Numbered from the stretch's first letter, positions 1 through 10,468 are shown. The stretch: 64,000 nt of DNA from Bacillus sp. EB01 (GCF_000613125.1 NZ_HG964497.1:292823-356822), one strand, 5' to 3'. Notes: generated from the sequence alone by a model not told the origin. A program made the numbers and translations.

Positions 1-2
1 CC

Positions 3-251
3 AAGCCTGCACCTAAACCAGCAGCAGGAACGACATTGTACAAGGTACAAGCCGGTACATTCAAGGATCGAGAGAACGCTGACGATCTTGTAAAAAAATT
101 AAAAACCAAAGGCTATGACAGCTTTGTTTTTAAGGATACAGATGGCCTCTTTAAAGTTCAGGCTGGTGCTTTTAAAGAAAAGGAAAACGCCGATGCACTA
201 GCAAAAGAGCTTCTGGCTGACGGGTTCGACACTTTTGCCTATAAAGACTAA
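3..251 (+). CDS. SPOR-repeat protein, 3' end only
   Basis: Only the C-terminus is in the window; the frame is open to the left edge. It reads a Pro/Ala-rich linker (KPAPKPAAGTT) followed by two SPOR-type repeats of about 35 residues, each with the pattern KVQAGxFKxxENADxLxKxLxxxGxDxFxxKD. SPOR domains bind denuded peptidoglycan, and in Bacillus such double repeats usually sit at the end of secreted cell-wall amidases. The catalytic part would lie upstream and is not visible, so the enzyme class is inference. A perfect rho-independent terminator starts at the stop codon. A TTG at 36 is only an internal codon. Confidence 0.85.
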   Translation, partial: KPAPKPAAGTTLYKVQAGTFKDRENADDLVKKLKTKGYDSFVFKDTDGLFKVQAGAFKEKENADALAKELLADGFDTFAYKD

Positions 252-283
252 TACCCGCAGGAGATCCTGCGGGTATTTTTTTA
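251..283 (+). terminator. Rho-independent terminator of the SPOR gene
   Basis: A 12-bp perfect stem (ATACCCGCAGGA paired with TCCTGCGGGTAT) is followed directly by a run of seven T. Confidence 0.93.
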
Positions 284-290
284 TCCAAGT

Positions 291-440
291 GAATGAATGA
301 CAAATCAACCCGTTCGGTTACCCAAAATGTCATTCATTGACTTGATGAATGACAACTCAACCCGTTCCAGCACCCAAAATGTCATTCATGGAACTGATGA
401 ATAACAACTCACCCCGTTCCAGCATCCAAGATGTTATTCA
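291..440. repeat. 52-nt period repeat array A (3 units)
   Basis: Units anchored on GAATGACA/GAATAACA begin at 295, 347 and 399, exactly 52 nt apart. Each unit carries the inverted arms ATGAATGACA and TGTCATTCAT (perfect in the first two units, ATGAATAACA/TGTTATTCAT-type in the third, where both arms changed together). It lies between two converging genes and contains no ORF. The same arm sequence recurs in array F near 24.1 kb. Confidence 0.85.
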
Positions 441-567
441 TAATTTATAAATATATATCAATCCTCTTCACAGCCTCTTCACAGCTGAAAAAAAGACTCC
501 AAGTGACTTTGTTTAACATCAGCCAGTAAAAAACCCGCCCGGCTTCGGCAGCCGGACGGGAGCTATT

Positions 568-924
568 TCATTCCTTGCGTTTATCAAAAACCGTTTTCTG
601 AACAACCAGGTTGACGAGTGACATGATGATGGCTACAAAGAGCGCCATCCCAAAGCCTGAAATTTCGAAGGCGGAACCCATCAGCTTGTCGGTCATCAGC
701 AAAGTTAATGCATTGATGACAAATAGAAAGAAACCAAGTGTTAGGACAGTAACTGGAAGGGTGAGCAAAATTAGGATTGGCCTGACGATGATGTTCAGAA
801 TTGACAGGAGGAAGCTGGCTCCTATGGCTGCTCCGAGTCCCGAAAGCCTGAATTCATCATTGAAGTAACCAGCTATCGCCATAAATAAAACTGCATTGAT
901 GGCGATTCCGATAAACCACTTCAT
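568..924 (-). CDS. yvlD: YvlD-family four-helix membrane protein (phage holin family 4)
   Basis: This is a small integral membrane protein with four hydrophobic segments at about residues 4-20, 27-50, 53-75 and 85-108 and a basic tail (KTVFDKRKE), matching the YvlD / phage_holin_4_2 family in length (118 aa). The ATG at 924 is preferred over the GTG at 933 because AGGAAGG sits nine bases before the ATG but abuts the GTG. It follows yvlB on the same strand. In B. subtilis the yvlABCD genes are a cell-envelope-stress operon. The PspC-like yvlC that normally lies between yvlB and yvlD is absent here. The molecular function is unknown. Confidence 0.82.
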   Translation of the reverse strand: MKWFIGIAINAVLFMAIAGYFNDEFRLSGLGAAIGASFLLSILNIIVRPILILLTLPVTVLTLGFFLFVINALTLLMTDKLMGSAFEISGFGMALFVAIIMSLVNLVVQKTVFDKRKE

Positions 925-995
925 TTGCCTCACCCTTCCTAAAACGTTTGATTCATATCACTAGTGTATTCCAGTTTGCCGGAGAAAATGTAGCT

Positions 996-2123
996 TTACT
1001 CTTGGCTATCTTTTTTATAAACACTTGCCTTACGGACAGAAATACCGCCAGTCTTCGTTTCAGCAACAATCCTCGAAACCTGTTCTTCTTCCTGAATTGT
1101 TTTAAAGCGAAGAAGCTTTTGGACCATTTCACTCTTCTCTTCAATGAGCTGAATTCTGTCTAGGTCAACTTGGAAACCTCCAAGGTTGGATCTCAACTCC
1201 CCGTCAACAGCCAGCTCGGCTGGCACGTAAATCTCAATTCCACCTGTAACTGCTTTGGTGGAAAGGAAATCGCAGTCGCCCTGCACCTCGCACTCAATCC
1301 CGCCGTTAAAAGTTCTCAAGTCGGCTTTTTTGAATGGGCCGGCAAGCTTGATGCCTCCGTTGATTGTTTCAGCATCGACTCTCTCGACTGCACACCGCTT
1401 CAATTTAATATGCCCATTTGCTGTTTCGGCCTCCAGTTTTTCACCGGAAACACCTTTTAAGGATATTTTCCCGTTGCCGGTCTTGGCCTTTAAATCCTTG
1501 ACCTGCAGATTCTCTCCAGTTACAGGACCATTGAACAGCTTTGCACGGATCTTTTCATAGGAGGCATTTGGAACATAAAGGACTGCATCCAGCTTCATCC
1601 ACTTCTGGGTGGCAAGCAACTTCAGTTTGCTGTCTTCAACCACGAAGATGACAGAGTCTAGCAGAGCCTTTCTTGCCTCCTCCTGGGTGTCCGCCCTGTA
1701 AACCTTTGCCTGGCATTCAATACGGACATCTTCTTGATCGGCCGGCACGATTTTGACCGAGCCGTTTGCAATGCTAACGTCGATATCTGAGAGATTCACG
1801 GCGTTGTGCTGGAAAATATGCGAAATTTCAACAGACTGGCCGAAATTCAAATCCAAATCAAGCTCTTTGACCTTTTTAATAACAGTATCCACCAAATCAA
1901 AAAGTTTATCTTTTGCTGAGTTATTTTTATAAGATCCATGGGATGAATATTTTTTCTCGGAGCTTTGGTCGACAACGACAGAAAGTTCATTCATGATCTC
2001 CTGTTCTTTTTGGTCAGCTGACTTTGACGACTTTTCGAGCTCTTCCAGAAGCGTGATGGCCTCTGTAGCAGACAGGCTGCCCCTCTCCACCAACTCCAAT
2101 ATTCGTTTCCGTTCTTCCTTCAT
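996..2123 (-). CDS. yvlB: YvlB / LiaX-like DUF4097 protein
   Basis: The N-terminal 35 residues form the SHOCT-like helical hairpin typical of YvlB and LiaX (KEERKRILELVERGSLSATEA). After a charged linker comes a long beta-repeat region with the DUF4097 pattern of alternating xxAxTxNGxIxL motifs (about residues 180-350). There is no signal peptide or membrane segment. LiaX in enterococci senses envelope-targeting antimicrobials; a similar role here is inferred from family only. Length (375 aa) is close to B. subtilis YvlB. ATG 2123 is chosen because GGGGAG lies seven bases upstream; the preceding TTG is too close. It is followed by yvlD. Confidence 0.82.
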   Translation of the reverse strand: MKEERKRILELVERGSLSATEAITLLEELEKSSKSADQKEQEIMNELSVVVDQSSEKKYSSHGSYKNNSAKDKLFDLVDTVIKKVKELDLDLNFGQSVEISHIFQHNAVNLSDIDVSIANGSVKIVPADQEDVRIECQAKVYRADTQEEARKALLDSVIFVVEDSKLKLLATQKWMKLDAVLYVPNASYEKIRAKLFNGPVTGENLQVKDLKAKTGNGKISLKGVSGEKLEAETANGHIKLKRCAVERVDAETINGGIKLAGPFKKADLRTFNGGIECEVQGDCDFLSTKAVTGGIEIYVPAELAVDGELRSNLGGFQVDLDRIQLIEEKSEMVQKLLRFKTIQEEEQVSRIVAETKTGGISVRKASVYKKDSQE

Positions 2124-2162
2124 CAAAAAACTCCCCTTTCCGTTCTACAATTAGCATTATGT

Positions 2163-2495
2163 TTACAAATGATACGTATGAGCCGGTTCTTGAAGTGCTT
2201 TGATTCCCATGATAACATTCCAAATCGTGATTCCCAGTACAAGAATGCCATACACAATAAAACCGAGAATGGCGAACACAAACCCAGCCCCAGGTTCCGC
2301 TGCAGCCACGAATAGGGCAAGCATGATAATGAACGGAACTCCAGCTATCGGAATAAGATGGGACAGGAATGCCTTTTTGGCATGGCTTTTCGTCACTTCG
2401 CTATCAGCGACAAAATAGACTACGCACGGCAGCAGGAATGCTGCAAAAAAGACGCTGAAATAACAAAGTGCCGATAAAACTCTTTGTGTATCCAT
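2163..2495 (-). CDS. DUF4870-like small membrane protein (YvlA-like position)
   Basis: The 110-residue protein has three hydrophobic segments (about residues 7-27, 45-65 and 70-98) separated by the polar stretch ADSEVTKSHAKKAFLSH, the arrangement of DUF4870/Tic20-like proteins. ATG 2495 has GGAGGAG eight bases upstream; the in-frame ATG at 2516 lies before that site and is not used. It is 39 nt upstream of yvlB on the same strand and occupies the yvlA position of the B. subtilis operon, so co-transcription with yvlB is likely. Function unknown. Confidence 0.75.
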   Translation of the reverse strand: MDTQRVLSALCYFSVFFAAFLLPCVVYFVADSEVTKSHAKKAFLSHLIPIAGVPFIIMLALFVAAAEPGAGFVFAILGFIVYGILVLGITIWNVIMGIKALQEPAHTYHL

Positions 2496-2555
2496 ATGGA
2501 TCACTCCTCCAAACATAATGTACGTGACAAATGCCTAAAAGTTTCAATTGAAAGG

Positions 2556-3467
2556 TTATAAATCGTTTCTGACAAGCCTGTGCTTATTTTCAAAATAGCG
2601 CTGCAGCCCGCCGGCAAACAGGTTCAAAAACAGAATCGTCAAACCGATGGCCGCTATTGCTGAAAACGGGATCCATCTGTAAATTCTCACATCATCAAGA
2701 ATGGTCATGAACAACGTAGGCCAGGCATGTGACGTATTGACGACATCATACAAAAAGCGGCTTTCCTGACTGATGAATGTGTGGTTGATAAAAATGTGAA
2801 TGATGCCCAGCTGTGAAATCAGGAACAGGATACGGCCGATGTCATTGATAACGAGCACAATAATATTTGGTATGACAACCGGCAGATAATAATTCCTGAA
2901 CATTTTATACGGCGTACATCCTGCGACAATTCCAGCTTCAATATATGGGCGTTTCTCGGTCTGCTTCATATGCTCATGGATGATTTCCGCAACCCGCCCG
3001 CCTTCAAGCAAGGCTAGGACAAGCACAAACCAGACCGGTCTGATTTCCGAAAAAAAGATGAAGGGCAGCATAGCAAAAAACGATACAAAAAAAATCGGTG
3101 GCATGAATGAAAATAGCTGCTGCCAGGCGTGCATGGCCACTTCCATGAACTTTGAATAAAAGGCGGCAACTGCGAGCGGCACCGCAAACACATACCTCAC
3201 AACAACAATCGCCAACACGATGAGCAATGTCTCTCCCGCCCCCATAATAATTAGGCTCAGTATATCCACCCCTTTATGGTTGCTGCCAAGCGGATAGCCG
3301 TCCATCGGCGGGAATGGAGGCAGAACAAATTTACCTTCCTCTGTTTTAAGAGCTCCAAGTTCCTTCAACTCCGTGTCAACGAATGGAAAATAGGACCCAA
3401 AAACAGCCACTAGAGCTACAATCACTAGAAAAAATGCACCAAGCCATAGTCTCCAATTCCATTTCAT
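2556..3467 (-). CDS. Orphan ABC permease, OppC/DppC-like
   Basis: The protein has an N-terminal membrane anchor, an extracellular segment (about residues 25-70) and a BPD_transp_1 core. The cytoplasmic EAA-type loop reads EAGIVAGCTPYKMFRNYYLP, so the residues that touch an ATPase are present. Length (303 aa) is normal for an OppC-type subunit. ATG 3467 has AAAGGAG eight bases upstream. The OppB-like partner ends five bases upstream. No ATPase or substrate-binding protein gene lies nearby, so the substrate cannot be told; peptides or nickel would be typical of the family. Confidence 0.8.
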   Translation of the reverse strand: MKWNWRLWLGAFFLVIVALVAVFGSYFPFVDTELKELGALKTEEGKFVLPPFPPMDGYPLGSNHKGVDILSLIIMGAGETLLIVLAIVVVRYVFAVPLAVAAFYSKFMEVAMHAWQQLFSFMPPIFFVSFFAMLPFIFFSEIRPVWFVLVLALLEGGRVAEIIHEHMKQTEKRPYIEAGIVAGCTPYKMFRNYYLPVVIPNIIVLVINDIGRILFLISQLGIIHIFINHTFISQESRFLYDVVNTSHAWPTLFMTILDDVRIYRWIPFSAIAAIGLTILFLNLFAGGLQRYFENKHRLVRNDL

Positions 3468-3471
3468 ACAA

Positions 3472-4413
3472 TTAGCTCCTTTCAAGCGGGGAGACCAAAT
3501 TCTTCCCAATTCCTGCCGCCAGTTTTGCTAGAAAAATAACTCCGGTAAAAAGAATAATATAGCCAGCCGCACCAAATAGGTTTATCGGGTTTTGCTGGCC
3601 AATCCCAATCATTGCTGGCGAGGCCACGGTTTCATAGAAAAACAAGGCGGCACCCCGGTAATTTGTCAAATACTCAACAATGAACAAGTTTGATAGAGTA
3701 TAAAGCGTAATTGTATTTGTATGGCTAAGAATTTTTGGATAACAATTTTTCAGGACATGGCTATACAATACCTTTAGCGATGGCGTTCCTTTTGAAAAAG
3801 CAGTGACGATGTAATCCCTGCCCTGTTCATCGCGAATGCTTGAATAGGTGATATTGGCAATATAAAAGATAGGGTAGATTGATAGAAAGGCGATGTTTAA
3901 GACTAGTACACTCATAGAGTCGCTTCCATACACCTTCATGTACGGCATAATTCCCCATTCGTATGCGGTCATAATGGCAATTTGAATCATAATGATTAGG
4001 AATAAGTCCGGGATCGATAAGAAAACACGAGTTGTTGGCTCGCCAAGGAAGCGAGTTTTTTTGTTACGGAACCGGTAATCAAATACCCCTTTAGCGATTC
4101 CCGCGAACAGGCCAATCGCTAGTGCAGGCAGCGCGATTTTCATGCTTTTGGTAAAAGTCCGAACGACATGCACAGTAGCCGAGTGGCCATCCATGACCTC
4201 GCCCAGTCCTTTGTTCACTTTGATATATGTATAAAAGTCTTTGAACTGCTGGACGTGATCCTTTAGAGAATATTCATACCGCGCACTCTCAAACGACCCT
4301 CCCCGCCCTTCCGTATACACTGTTGTCCTCGGCAAAAATAGCAAAGTCAAAAAAAGGATTGTCGCTACAATCCACAATATACCCTGGCGAACTACAAGGT
4401 TTACAATATTCAA
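3472..4413 (-). CDS. Orphan ABC permease, OppB/DppB-like
   Basis: An N-terminal membrane helix is followed by a roughly 70-residue extracellular region rich in charged residues (TTVYTEGRGGSFESARYEY), then the BPD_transp_1 core with the coupling loop DYIVTAFSKGTPSLKVLYSH. TTG 4413 is the likely start because AAGGGGG lies eight bases upstream. It forms a two-gene unit with the OppC-like permease. The extracellular insert and the lack of ATPase and binding protein set the pair apart from standard opp/dpp operons. It may borrow an ATPase encoded elsewhere. Confidence 0.78.
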   Translation of the reverse strand: MNIVNLVVRQGILWIVATILFLTLLFLPRTTVYTEGRGGSFESARYEYSLKDHVQQFKDFYTYIKVNKGLGEVMDGHSATVHVVRTFTKSMKIALPALAIGLFAGIAKGVFDYRFRNKKTRFLGEPTTRVFLSIPDLFLIIMIQIAIMTAYEWGIMPYMKVYGSDSMSVLVLNIAFLSIYPIFYIANITYSSIRDEQGRDYIVTAFSKGTPSLKVLYSHVLKNCYPKILSHTNTITLYTLSNLFIVEYLTNYRGAALFFYETVASPAMIGIGQQNPINLFGAAGYIILFTGVIFLAKLAAGIGKNLVSPLERS

Positions 4414-4664
4414 ATTTCCTTCCCCCTTTTCTCTACGCAACTCTTTATTTGCTTTTCTCCTTTGTTAGTCGAGGTTTCCTTTATTTGTGTTACATTAATT
4501 TTACAATTTTGTCAGAATGTTTTCAATTTATTGTAATTTGATGTGTGCTTGGTGATTTTACTGGTTTTTATAAGGTTTTATAGAGTAGCAGCTTACTTAT
4601 GGGCAGGAGTTGGTGGAGGAGATATCCTTTTGTGGAAAATTGGGTGGGTATGGGCTAACTAGAA

Positions 4665-4850
4665 AGCTCTGTTGGTGACATTTCAGTGAGTGATTATTCG
4701 TAAAACGTGACCAAGAAACCCTATTGGTGACATTTTAGCAGAAAATTTTTTATGAAATGTAACCAAGAAGCTCTATTGGTTACATTTCACTACATAATTT
4801 TTGGCAAAACGTTATCAATAAGCCCTACTGATGAGATTGGACTTGGAAAA
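4665..4850. repeat. 52-nt period repeat array B (4 units)
   Basis: Units anchored on (A/G)TTGGTGACAT, or a diverged version of it, start at 4671, 4723, 4775 and 4827, each exactly 52 nt apart. Within a unit TTGGTGACATTT and AAATGTAACCAA form an imperfect inverted repeat (11 of 12 pair). The last unit is strongly decayed (ACTGATGAGA). Confidence 0.8.
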
Positions 4851-4889
4851 TGCCTATTGGTTGTTTGAGTACTTTTTGATGCTGAGAGA

Positions 4890-5092
4890 GGCGAAATGTC
4901 CTTGAAACTGGTTTCGGAAATTTTTCACACTACCGGTGTTGAGTACAATTTGGTACTTACGGAAGACGAAATGTCCTTGAAATTAGTTTTAAAGGACATT
5001 TGGATGCTGTTGTAGAGGCAAAATGTCCTTGAAATCGGTTTTCGAGTACATTTTGATCCCTCCGGTAGGATGAAATGTCCTTGATATGATAT
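4890..5092. repeat. 52-nt period repeat array C
   Basis: AAATGTCCTTGAAA-type cores occur at 4894, 4969, 5021 and 5073; the last three are exactly 52 nt apart, while the first interval is 75. Arms TTTCGAGTACATTT and AAATGTCCTTGAAA are complementary at 12 of 14 positions. The sequence is clearly related to array E (about 19.1-19.3 kb). Together with array B it fills the roughly 780-bp gap between uvrA and the permease pair; I see no gene there. Confidence 0.8.
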
Positions 5093-5148
5093 GTGGATTC
5101 GCGTCGCGGTAAATTGGATGTTTCCAGCCCGAGGATTTCCTCCAGAAC

Positions 5149-5185
5149 TAAAACAAGACCGCGCCTATTCAGCACGGTCCTATTC
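5149..5185 (-). terminator. Probable terminator after uvrA
   Basis: On the minus strand GACCGTGC and a GGCGCGGTC arm form a hairpin followed by TTGTTTT, 11 nt or more beyond the uvrA stop. Confidence 0.6.
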
Positions 5186-5195
5186 TAAGCTGTTC

Positions 5196-8078
5196 TCATT
5201 TCGTATGAGCAGCCTGTTTTTCGGTTTCTTCTATTTGCTTTCTCATCCGCTCACGGTCACGCTCTAGGATTGGCTTCAAGTAGCGGCCTGTATACGACTC
5301 CGGAACTTCCGCAACTTGCTCGGGCGTTCCAGTCGCGACAATCGCGCCGCCCCTGTCGCCGCCTTCAGGGCCGAGATCGATGAGATAATCTGAAGCCTTA
5401 ATAACATCGAGGTTATGCTCGATCACCAGAACAGTATCTCCGTTATCAACGAGCCGCTGCAGGACATCGAGCAAGCGCGAAATGTCATCCGCGTGAAGCC
5501 CGGTTGTCGGCTCATCGAGGATATACATCGTTTTACCGTTCGAGCGCCTATGCAATTCGGATGCAAGCTTCACCCTTTGTGCTTCACCGCCGGACAAGGT
5601 GGTTGCCGGCTGGCCAAGAGTGACGTAACCAAGCCCGACATCGGCAATTGTCTGCAGTTTGCGGCTGATTTTCGGATGGTTCGCGAAAAATTCAACGCCA
5701 TCGGCAACTGTCATTTCAAGGATATCAGAAATGCTTTTGCCTTTATATTTCACTTCAAGTGTTTCGCGGTTGTAGCGCTTCCCGTGGCAAACTTCGCAAG
5801 GGACGTAGACATCCGGCAGGAAATGCATCTCAATTTTGATGATCCCGTCACCCTTGCACGCCTCACAGCGGCCGCCCTTGATATTAAAAGAGAAACGTCC
5901 TTTCTGGTAACCGCGAACCTTGGCTTCATTGGTAGATGCAAACAAACCGCGAATATCATCAAAGACTCCGGTATAGGTAGCCGGATTCGACCGCGGTGTA
6001 CGGCCAATCGGAGACTGGTCAATATCGATGACCTTGTCAAGATGGTCGATTCCCTTGATGCTCTTGAATGCCCCTGGCTTTGTTTTTGCACGATGAAGCT
6101 TCTGGGAAAGCGACTTTTGAAGAATTTCATTGACAAGTGTACTCTTCCCGGATCCGGAAACACCTGTAACGGCCATGAAAACACCGAGCGGGAACTTGAC
6201 ATTAATATTCTTCAAGTTGTTTTCCGAAGCGCCCTTGATTTCCAGATAGCGCCCATCCGGCTTGCGCCTTTCGACCGGCAGCGGGATGAATTTTTTACCG
6301 GAAAGATACTGGCCGGTCAAGGAGGCAGGATTGTTCATGACCTCTTCAGGCGTGCCCATGGCGACAACCTCACCGCCGTGCGCGCCAGCTCCTGGGCCGA
6401 TATCAATCAGGTAATCGGCAGCAAACATTGTGTCTTCATCGTGTTCAACGACAATAAGCGTATTGCCAATGTCGCGCATATTTTGAAGAGTACTGATCAA
6501 CAGGTCATTGTCGCGCTGGTGGAGGCCAATCGACGGCTCGTCCAGGATGTAGAGTACTCCGGTCAGCCGCGAGCCAATTTGGGTCGCAAGCCTGATCCGC
6601 TGCGCTTCACCGCCAGATAACGTTCCGGCCGCGCGGCTAAGCGTCAGGTAATCGAGGCCTACATTTTTCAAAAAGCCAAGCCGTTCGCCGATTTCCCTTA
6701 ACAGCAATCTGGCAATTTGCATTTCCTTCTCTGTCAGGTTAAGCGAAGAAAAGAAATCCAGTGCTTCCACAACGGAATAATCCGTGATTTCACTGATATG
6801 CTGGCCTGAAACTTTAACAGCCAACGCTTCCCTCTTAAGTCTGTAGCCGTCGCAGGTTGGGCAAGGCTGCTGTCCCATATATTTTTCCATCTGCTCACGA
6901 ACCCAGTCAGAGCTTGAATCCTTGTAGCGGCGCTCGACATTTCGAAGAACGCCTTCAAAGACGATATAGCCTTCCTTTACCTGGCCCCAATCATTTTTAT
7001 ATTTAAAATAAATCTTATCGTTTTTTGCACCCTTCAGAATCTTGTCCAGCTGGCTCTTGGGAAGATCCTTGACCGGAACATCCATGTTGATCCCATAATG
7101 GTCGCAGACGGCCTTCAGGAGCGATGGATAGTATTGAGACGAAACAGATTCCCAAGGGGCAATTGCATTCTGGTTCAAGGTCAGGTCCTTGTTTGGGATA
7201 ACAAGGTCTGGATCAACCTCCGTTTTGGCACCGAGGCCGTCACATTCAGGGCAAGCACCAAATGGACTGTTGAACGAAAACATCCGTGGCTCAAGCTCGC
7301 CAACTGAGAAGCCGCAGATCGGACAGGCATGGTGTTCGCTGAACAACAGCTCTTCCTGGCCCATAACGTCAATGACGGCTTTCCCGCTTCCGAGCCGGAG
7401 TGCAGTTTCCAGGGAATCGGCAAGCCTGGCCTCGATTCCTTCCTTGACAACGACCCGGTCGACGACAACATCAATTGAGTGTTTTTTATTTTTTTCAAGT
7501 GAAATTTCTTCACTTAAGTCAATCATTTCACCGTTGATTCGGACGCGGACAAAACCCTGTTTCTTGATGTCCTCAAGAACCTGGACTTGCATCCCTTTCC
7601 TGCCGGCGACTACCGGGGCAAGGATTTGCATTTTGGTCCGTTCCGGATATTCCATAATACGGTCGACCATTTGTTCAATCGTCTGTGATGAAATCTCAAT
7701 TCCATGCTCCGGGCAAACCGGCCGGCCGACCCTTGCAAAAAGCAGCCTTAAATAATCATAAACTTCAGTGACCGTTCCAACTGTAGACCGCGGGTTCCGG
7801 CTTGTAGTCTTCTGGTCGATCGAGATTGCAGGCGAAAGGCCTTCAATTGAATCAACATCTGGTTTGTCCATCTGGCCGAGGAACATTCTTGCATAGGCGG
7901 ACAGCGATTCGACATACCTGCGCTGCCCTTCGGCATAAATGGTATCGAATGCAAGAGAGGACTTTCCGGAACCGGAAAGCCCAGTCACTACGACAAGCTT
8001 GTCTCTCGGAATGGTGACATCGATATTTTTCAAATTATGGGCCCTGGCGCCTTTTACGACAAGTTTATCCAATGCCAT
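5196..8078 (-). CDS. uvrA: UvrA, excinuclease ABC subunit A
   Basis: This is the DNA-damage recognition ATPase of nucleotide excision repair. Length is 960 aa as expected. Both ABC modules are complete: Walker [10 protein letters not shown] near residue 31 and GVSGSGKST near residue 641, with signature motifs [12 protein letters not shown] and [12 protein letters not shown]. The zinc sites CPIC...CPEC and CEAC...CEVC are intact. ATG 8078 has AAGGATG upstream. It starts 8 nt after the uvrB stop, giving the usual uvrB-uvrA operon, which is controlled by the LexA box before uvrB. Confidence 0.98.
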   Translation of the reverse strand: MALDKLVVKGARAHNLKNIDVTIPRDKLVVVTGLSGSGKSSLAFDTIYAEGQRRYVESLSAYARMFLGQMDKPDVDSIEGLSPAISIDQKTTSRNPRSTVGTVTEVYDYLRLLFARVGRPVCPEHGIEISSQTIEQMVDRIMEYPERTKMQILAPVVAGRKGMQVQVLEDIKKQGFVRVRINGEMIDLSEEISLEKNKKHSIDVVVDRVVVKEGIEARLADSLETALRLGSGKAVIDVMGQEELLFSEHHACPICGFSVGELEPRMFSFNSPFGACPECDGLGAKTEVDPDLVIPNKDLTLNQNAIAPWESVSSQYYPSLLKAVCDHYGINMDVPVKDLPKSQLDKILKGAKNDKIYFKYKNDWGQVKEGYIVFEGVLRNVERRYKDSSSDWVREQMEKYMGQQPCPTCDGYRLKREALAVKVSGQHISEITDYSVVEALDFFSSLNLTEKEMQIARLLLREIGERLGFLKNVGLDYLTLSRAAGTLSGGEAQRIRLATQIGSRLTGVLYILDEPSIGLHQRDNDLLISTLQNMRDIGNTLIVVEHDEDTMFAADYLIDIGPGAGAHGGEVVAMGTPEEVMNNPASLTGQYLSGKKFIPLPVERRKPDGRYLEIKGASENNLKNINVKFPLGVFMAVTGVSGSGKSTLVNEILQKSLSQKLHRAKTKPGAFKSIKGIDHLDKVIDIDQSPIGRTPRSNPATYTGVFDDIRGLFASTNEAKVRGYQKGRFSFNIKGGRCEACKGDGIIKIEMHFLPDVYVPCEVCHGKRYNRETLEVKYKGKSISDILEMTVADGVEFFANHPKISRKLQTIADVGLGYVTLGQPATTLSGGEAQRVKLASELHRRSNGKTMYILDEPTTGLHADDISRLLDVLQRLVDNGDTVLVIEHNLDVIKASDYLIDLGPEGGDRGGAIVATGTPEQVAEVPESYTGRYLKPILERDRERMRKQIEETEKQAAHTK

Positions 8079-8085
8079 TTTGTTG

Positions 8086-10065
8086 TCATCCTTCCGCTTT
8101 TAACTCTAGTATCAAATCACGAAGCTCGGCTGCGCGCTCGAAGTTAAGCGCCTTTGCAGCTTCCTTCATTTCTTTTTCCATTTGGGCGATTACGCGCTCA
8201 CGGTCTTTCTTGGCAAGCTTGGCAAGCGGGGCTGTTGCTGAGTAGTCTTCGCTTTCCTCTGCTGCCTGGGTAGCACGGATTGCTGCACGGATATCCTTCT
8301 GAATCGTCGTCGGTGTGATTCCGTGTTTTTTGTTGTATTCCTCCTGGACCGTACGGCGACGCTTTGTTTCTTCAATCGCTATCTGCATCGAGTTAGTGAT
8401 TTTATCAGCGTACATAATAACATGTCCGTTCGCATTTCTAGCTGCGCGTCCAATCGTCTGGATAAGCGAGCGTTCGGAACGGAGGAAGCCTTCCTTGTCC
8501 GCATCTAGAATTGCAATCAGCGATACTTCAGGAATATCAAGACCTTCCCTTAGAAGGTTGATCCCGACCAGGACATCGTATTTCCCAAGCCGGAGCTCGC
8601 GGATGATTTCAATTCGCTCAAGCGTCTTGATTTCGGAATGCAGGTAATTAACCTTAATGCCGATTTCCTTTAGATAATCAGTCAGGTCTTCGGACATTTT
8701 CTTTGTCAGTGTCGTTATAAGGACACGTTCATTCCGCGCCACACGCTCATTGATTTCCCCAATCAGGTCGTCAATCTGGCCTTCGATCGGACGGACCTCA
8801 ATTGTTGGATCCAGCAGGCCAGTTGGGCGGATAATCTGCTCGACCATCTCTGGTGTATGCTCGATTTCATAAGGCCCGGGCGTTGCGGAAACGTTAATTA
8901 TCTGCGAAATATGCTTCTCGAATTCCTCAAACATGAGAGGACGGTTATCGAGAGCGGACGGCAGCCTGAAGCCGTGATCGACAAGCACCTGTTTCCTTGC
9001 TTTGTCTCCATTAAACATACCCCTTATTTGCGGAAGGGTAACATGGGACTCATCAATGACGAGCAGGAAGTCTTCAGGAAAATAATCGAGCAGTGTATAT
9101 GGCGTCGAGCCTGGAGGCCGGAGCGTCAGGTGGCGCGAATAGTTCTCGATCCCGGAACAGAAGCCCATTTCCCTCATCATTTCGAGGTCATATCTTGTCC
9201 GCTGTTCAAGCCTTTGTGCTTCCAGCAATTTTTCCTCGGAACGAAGCTCTTCCAGCCGTTCTTCAAGCTCGGCCTCAATGTTTTGAATTGCTATACGGAG
9301 CTTTTCTTCGCGGGTTACGAAGTGGGAAGCTGGGAAGATTGCGATATGGTTGCGTTCACCGAGGATTTCTCCAGTCAGTGCGTCAACTTCACGGATACGA
9401 TCAATTTCATCGCCGAAAAATTCAACCCTTACACAGTGCTCATCACGCGACACAGGGAAAATTTCGACGACGTCGCCGCGAACCCTGAACGTTCCGCGCT
9501 TAAAATCAATATCATTCCTGGCATACTGGATATCGACCAGTCTGCGAAGGAGTTTGTTCCGTTCAATTTCCATCCCGGTCCTGAGACTAAGCACCATCTC
9601 ACTATATTCCTCTGGAGAACCGAGGCCGTAGATGCAAGAGACGGACGCTATGACGATGACATCCTTGCGTTCAAACAATGCGGAAGTCGCCGAGTGGCGA
9701 AGCTTGTCAATCTCATCATTGATGCTTGCATCTTTTTCTATAAATGTATCGGTCGAGGGCACATAGGCCTCTGGCTGATAATAATCGTAGTAACTAACAA
9801 AGTATTCAACAGCATTGTTCGGAAAAAATTCCTTGAACTCGCTGTAGAGCTGTCCGGCAAGCGTCTTGTTGTGTGCGATAACAAGTGTCGGCTTGTTCAC
9901 TTCTTTAATAACGTTCGATACAGTGAATGTCTTCCCGGTTCCAGTCGCCCCGAGCAGTGTCTGGATACGCTTGCCTTTATAAATTCCGTCTACCAGCTTC
10001 TCAATGGCTTTCGGTTGGTCTCCCTGTGGCGAATACTTGGACACTAGCTCAAATTGGTTTTTCAA
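8086..10065 (-). CDS. uvrB: UvrB, excinuclease ABC subunit B
   Basis: UvrB is the damage-verification helicase of nucleotide excision repair, which receives DNA from UvrA and recruits UvrC. Visible features are Walker A GATGTGKT (about residue 39), the beta-hairpin [21 protein letters not shown] region split around residue 100, the DESH box, helicase motif QTIGRAARN, and the C-terminal UVR domain ([19 protein letters not shown]). The start is TTG 10065, eight bases after GGAGGG and aligned with family N-termini ([11 protein letters not shown]). The in-frame extension to 10170 has no such site. Length 659 aa is standard. Confidence 0.97.
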   Translation of the reverse strand: MKNQFELVSKYSPQGDQPKAIEKLVDGIYKGKRIQTLLGATGTGKTFTVSNVIKEVNKPTLVIAHNKTLAGQLYSEFKEFFPNNAVEYFVSYYDYYQPEAYVPSTDTFIEKDASINDEIDKLRHSATSALFERKDVIVIASVSCIYGLGSPEEYSEMVLSLRTGMEIERNKLLRRLVDIQYARNDIDFKRGTFRVRGDVVEIFPVSRDEHCVRVEFFGDEIDRIREVDALTGEILGERNHIAIFPASHFVTREEKLRIAIQNIEAELEERLEELRSEEKLLEAQRLEQRTRYDLEMMREMGFCSGIENYSRHLTLRPPGSTPYTLLDYFPEDFLLVIDESHVTLPQIRGMFNGDKARKQVLVDHGFRLPSALDNRPLMFEEFEKHISQIINVSATPGPYEIEHTPEMVEQIIRPTGLLDPTIEVRPIEGQIDDLIGEINERVARNERVLITTLTKKMSEDLTDYLKEIGIKVNYLHSEIKTLERIEIIRELRLGKYDVLVGINLLREGLDIPEVSLIAILDADKEGFLRSERSLIQTIGRAARNANGHVIMYADKITNSMQIAIEETKRRRTVQEEYNKKHGITPTTIQKDIRAAIRATQAAEESEDYSATAPLAKLAKKDRERVIAQMEKEMKEAAKALNFERAAELRDLILELKAEG

Positions 10066-10265
10066 ATTAAATGCCCTCCAGTAGTCAAAGTGTAACCCGG
10101 TCCGCTCCTTATTTGAATGGACGGGCACAAACGAACATGTCCCCTTCCCCTCATAAATGAGAGAAGGCAACTGAAAGGATGCCCGAATTCAATAATCCCG
10201 GCATTGTCCCCAAATCTCATACTAACCATTCTACCACAAACTGTATGAAACTAACCAATAATATG

Positions 10266-10279
10266 CGAACAAATATTCG
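10266..10279. promoter_or_regulatory. LexA (DinR) box before uvrB
   Basis: CGAACAAATATTCG fits the Bacillus SOS consensus CGAAC-N4-GTTCG at all but one position. It sits about 200 nt upstream of the uvrB start, as expected for an SOS-controlled uvrBA operon. Confidence 0.75.
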
Positions 10280-10407
10280 ATTAGTTTCGAGTTTTTCCCA
10301 ATTTTTTTGAAATAAACCGCGATACGGAAGAATTTCATCCTATGGAGCCTGAATCCTTTGTTGCCCACAAATACATAAACCTTGTGGGCATGCAGGAACG
10401 AGCGCCA

Positions 10408-10449
10408 TTTTATAAAAAATAAAAACTCCCGTTAATGGCTCGGGAGTTC
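10408..10449 (-). terminator. Terminator after csbA
   Basis: On the minus strand AACTCCCG pairs with CGGGAGTT and is followed by TTTTATTTTTT. It lies downstream of csbA. Confidence 0.75.
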
Positions 10450-10468
10450 GGTTCACTTCATCCCACTC

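Noticed and set aside
291-440. CRISPR array
   Set aside because: Units are 52-nt direct repeats without unique spacers, and no cas genes are present.
4665-5092. Insertion sequence remnant
   Set aside because: No transposase frame, no terminal inverted repeats or target duplication.
5415-6620. Long plus-strand ORF opposite uvrA
   Set aside because: Shadow of the conserved uvrA gene; no known motifs.
8857-10047. Long plus-strand ORF opposite uvrB
   Set aside because: Shadow of uvrB caused by its codon bias.
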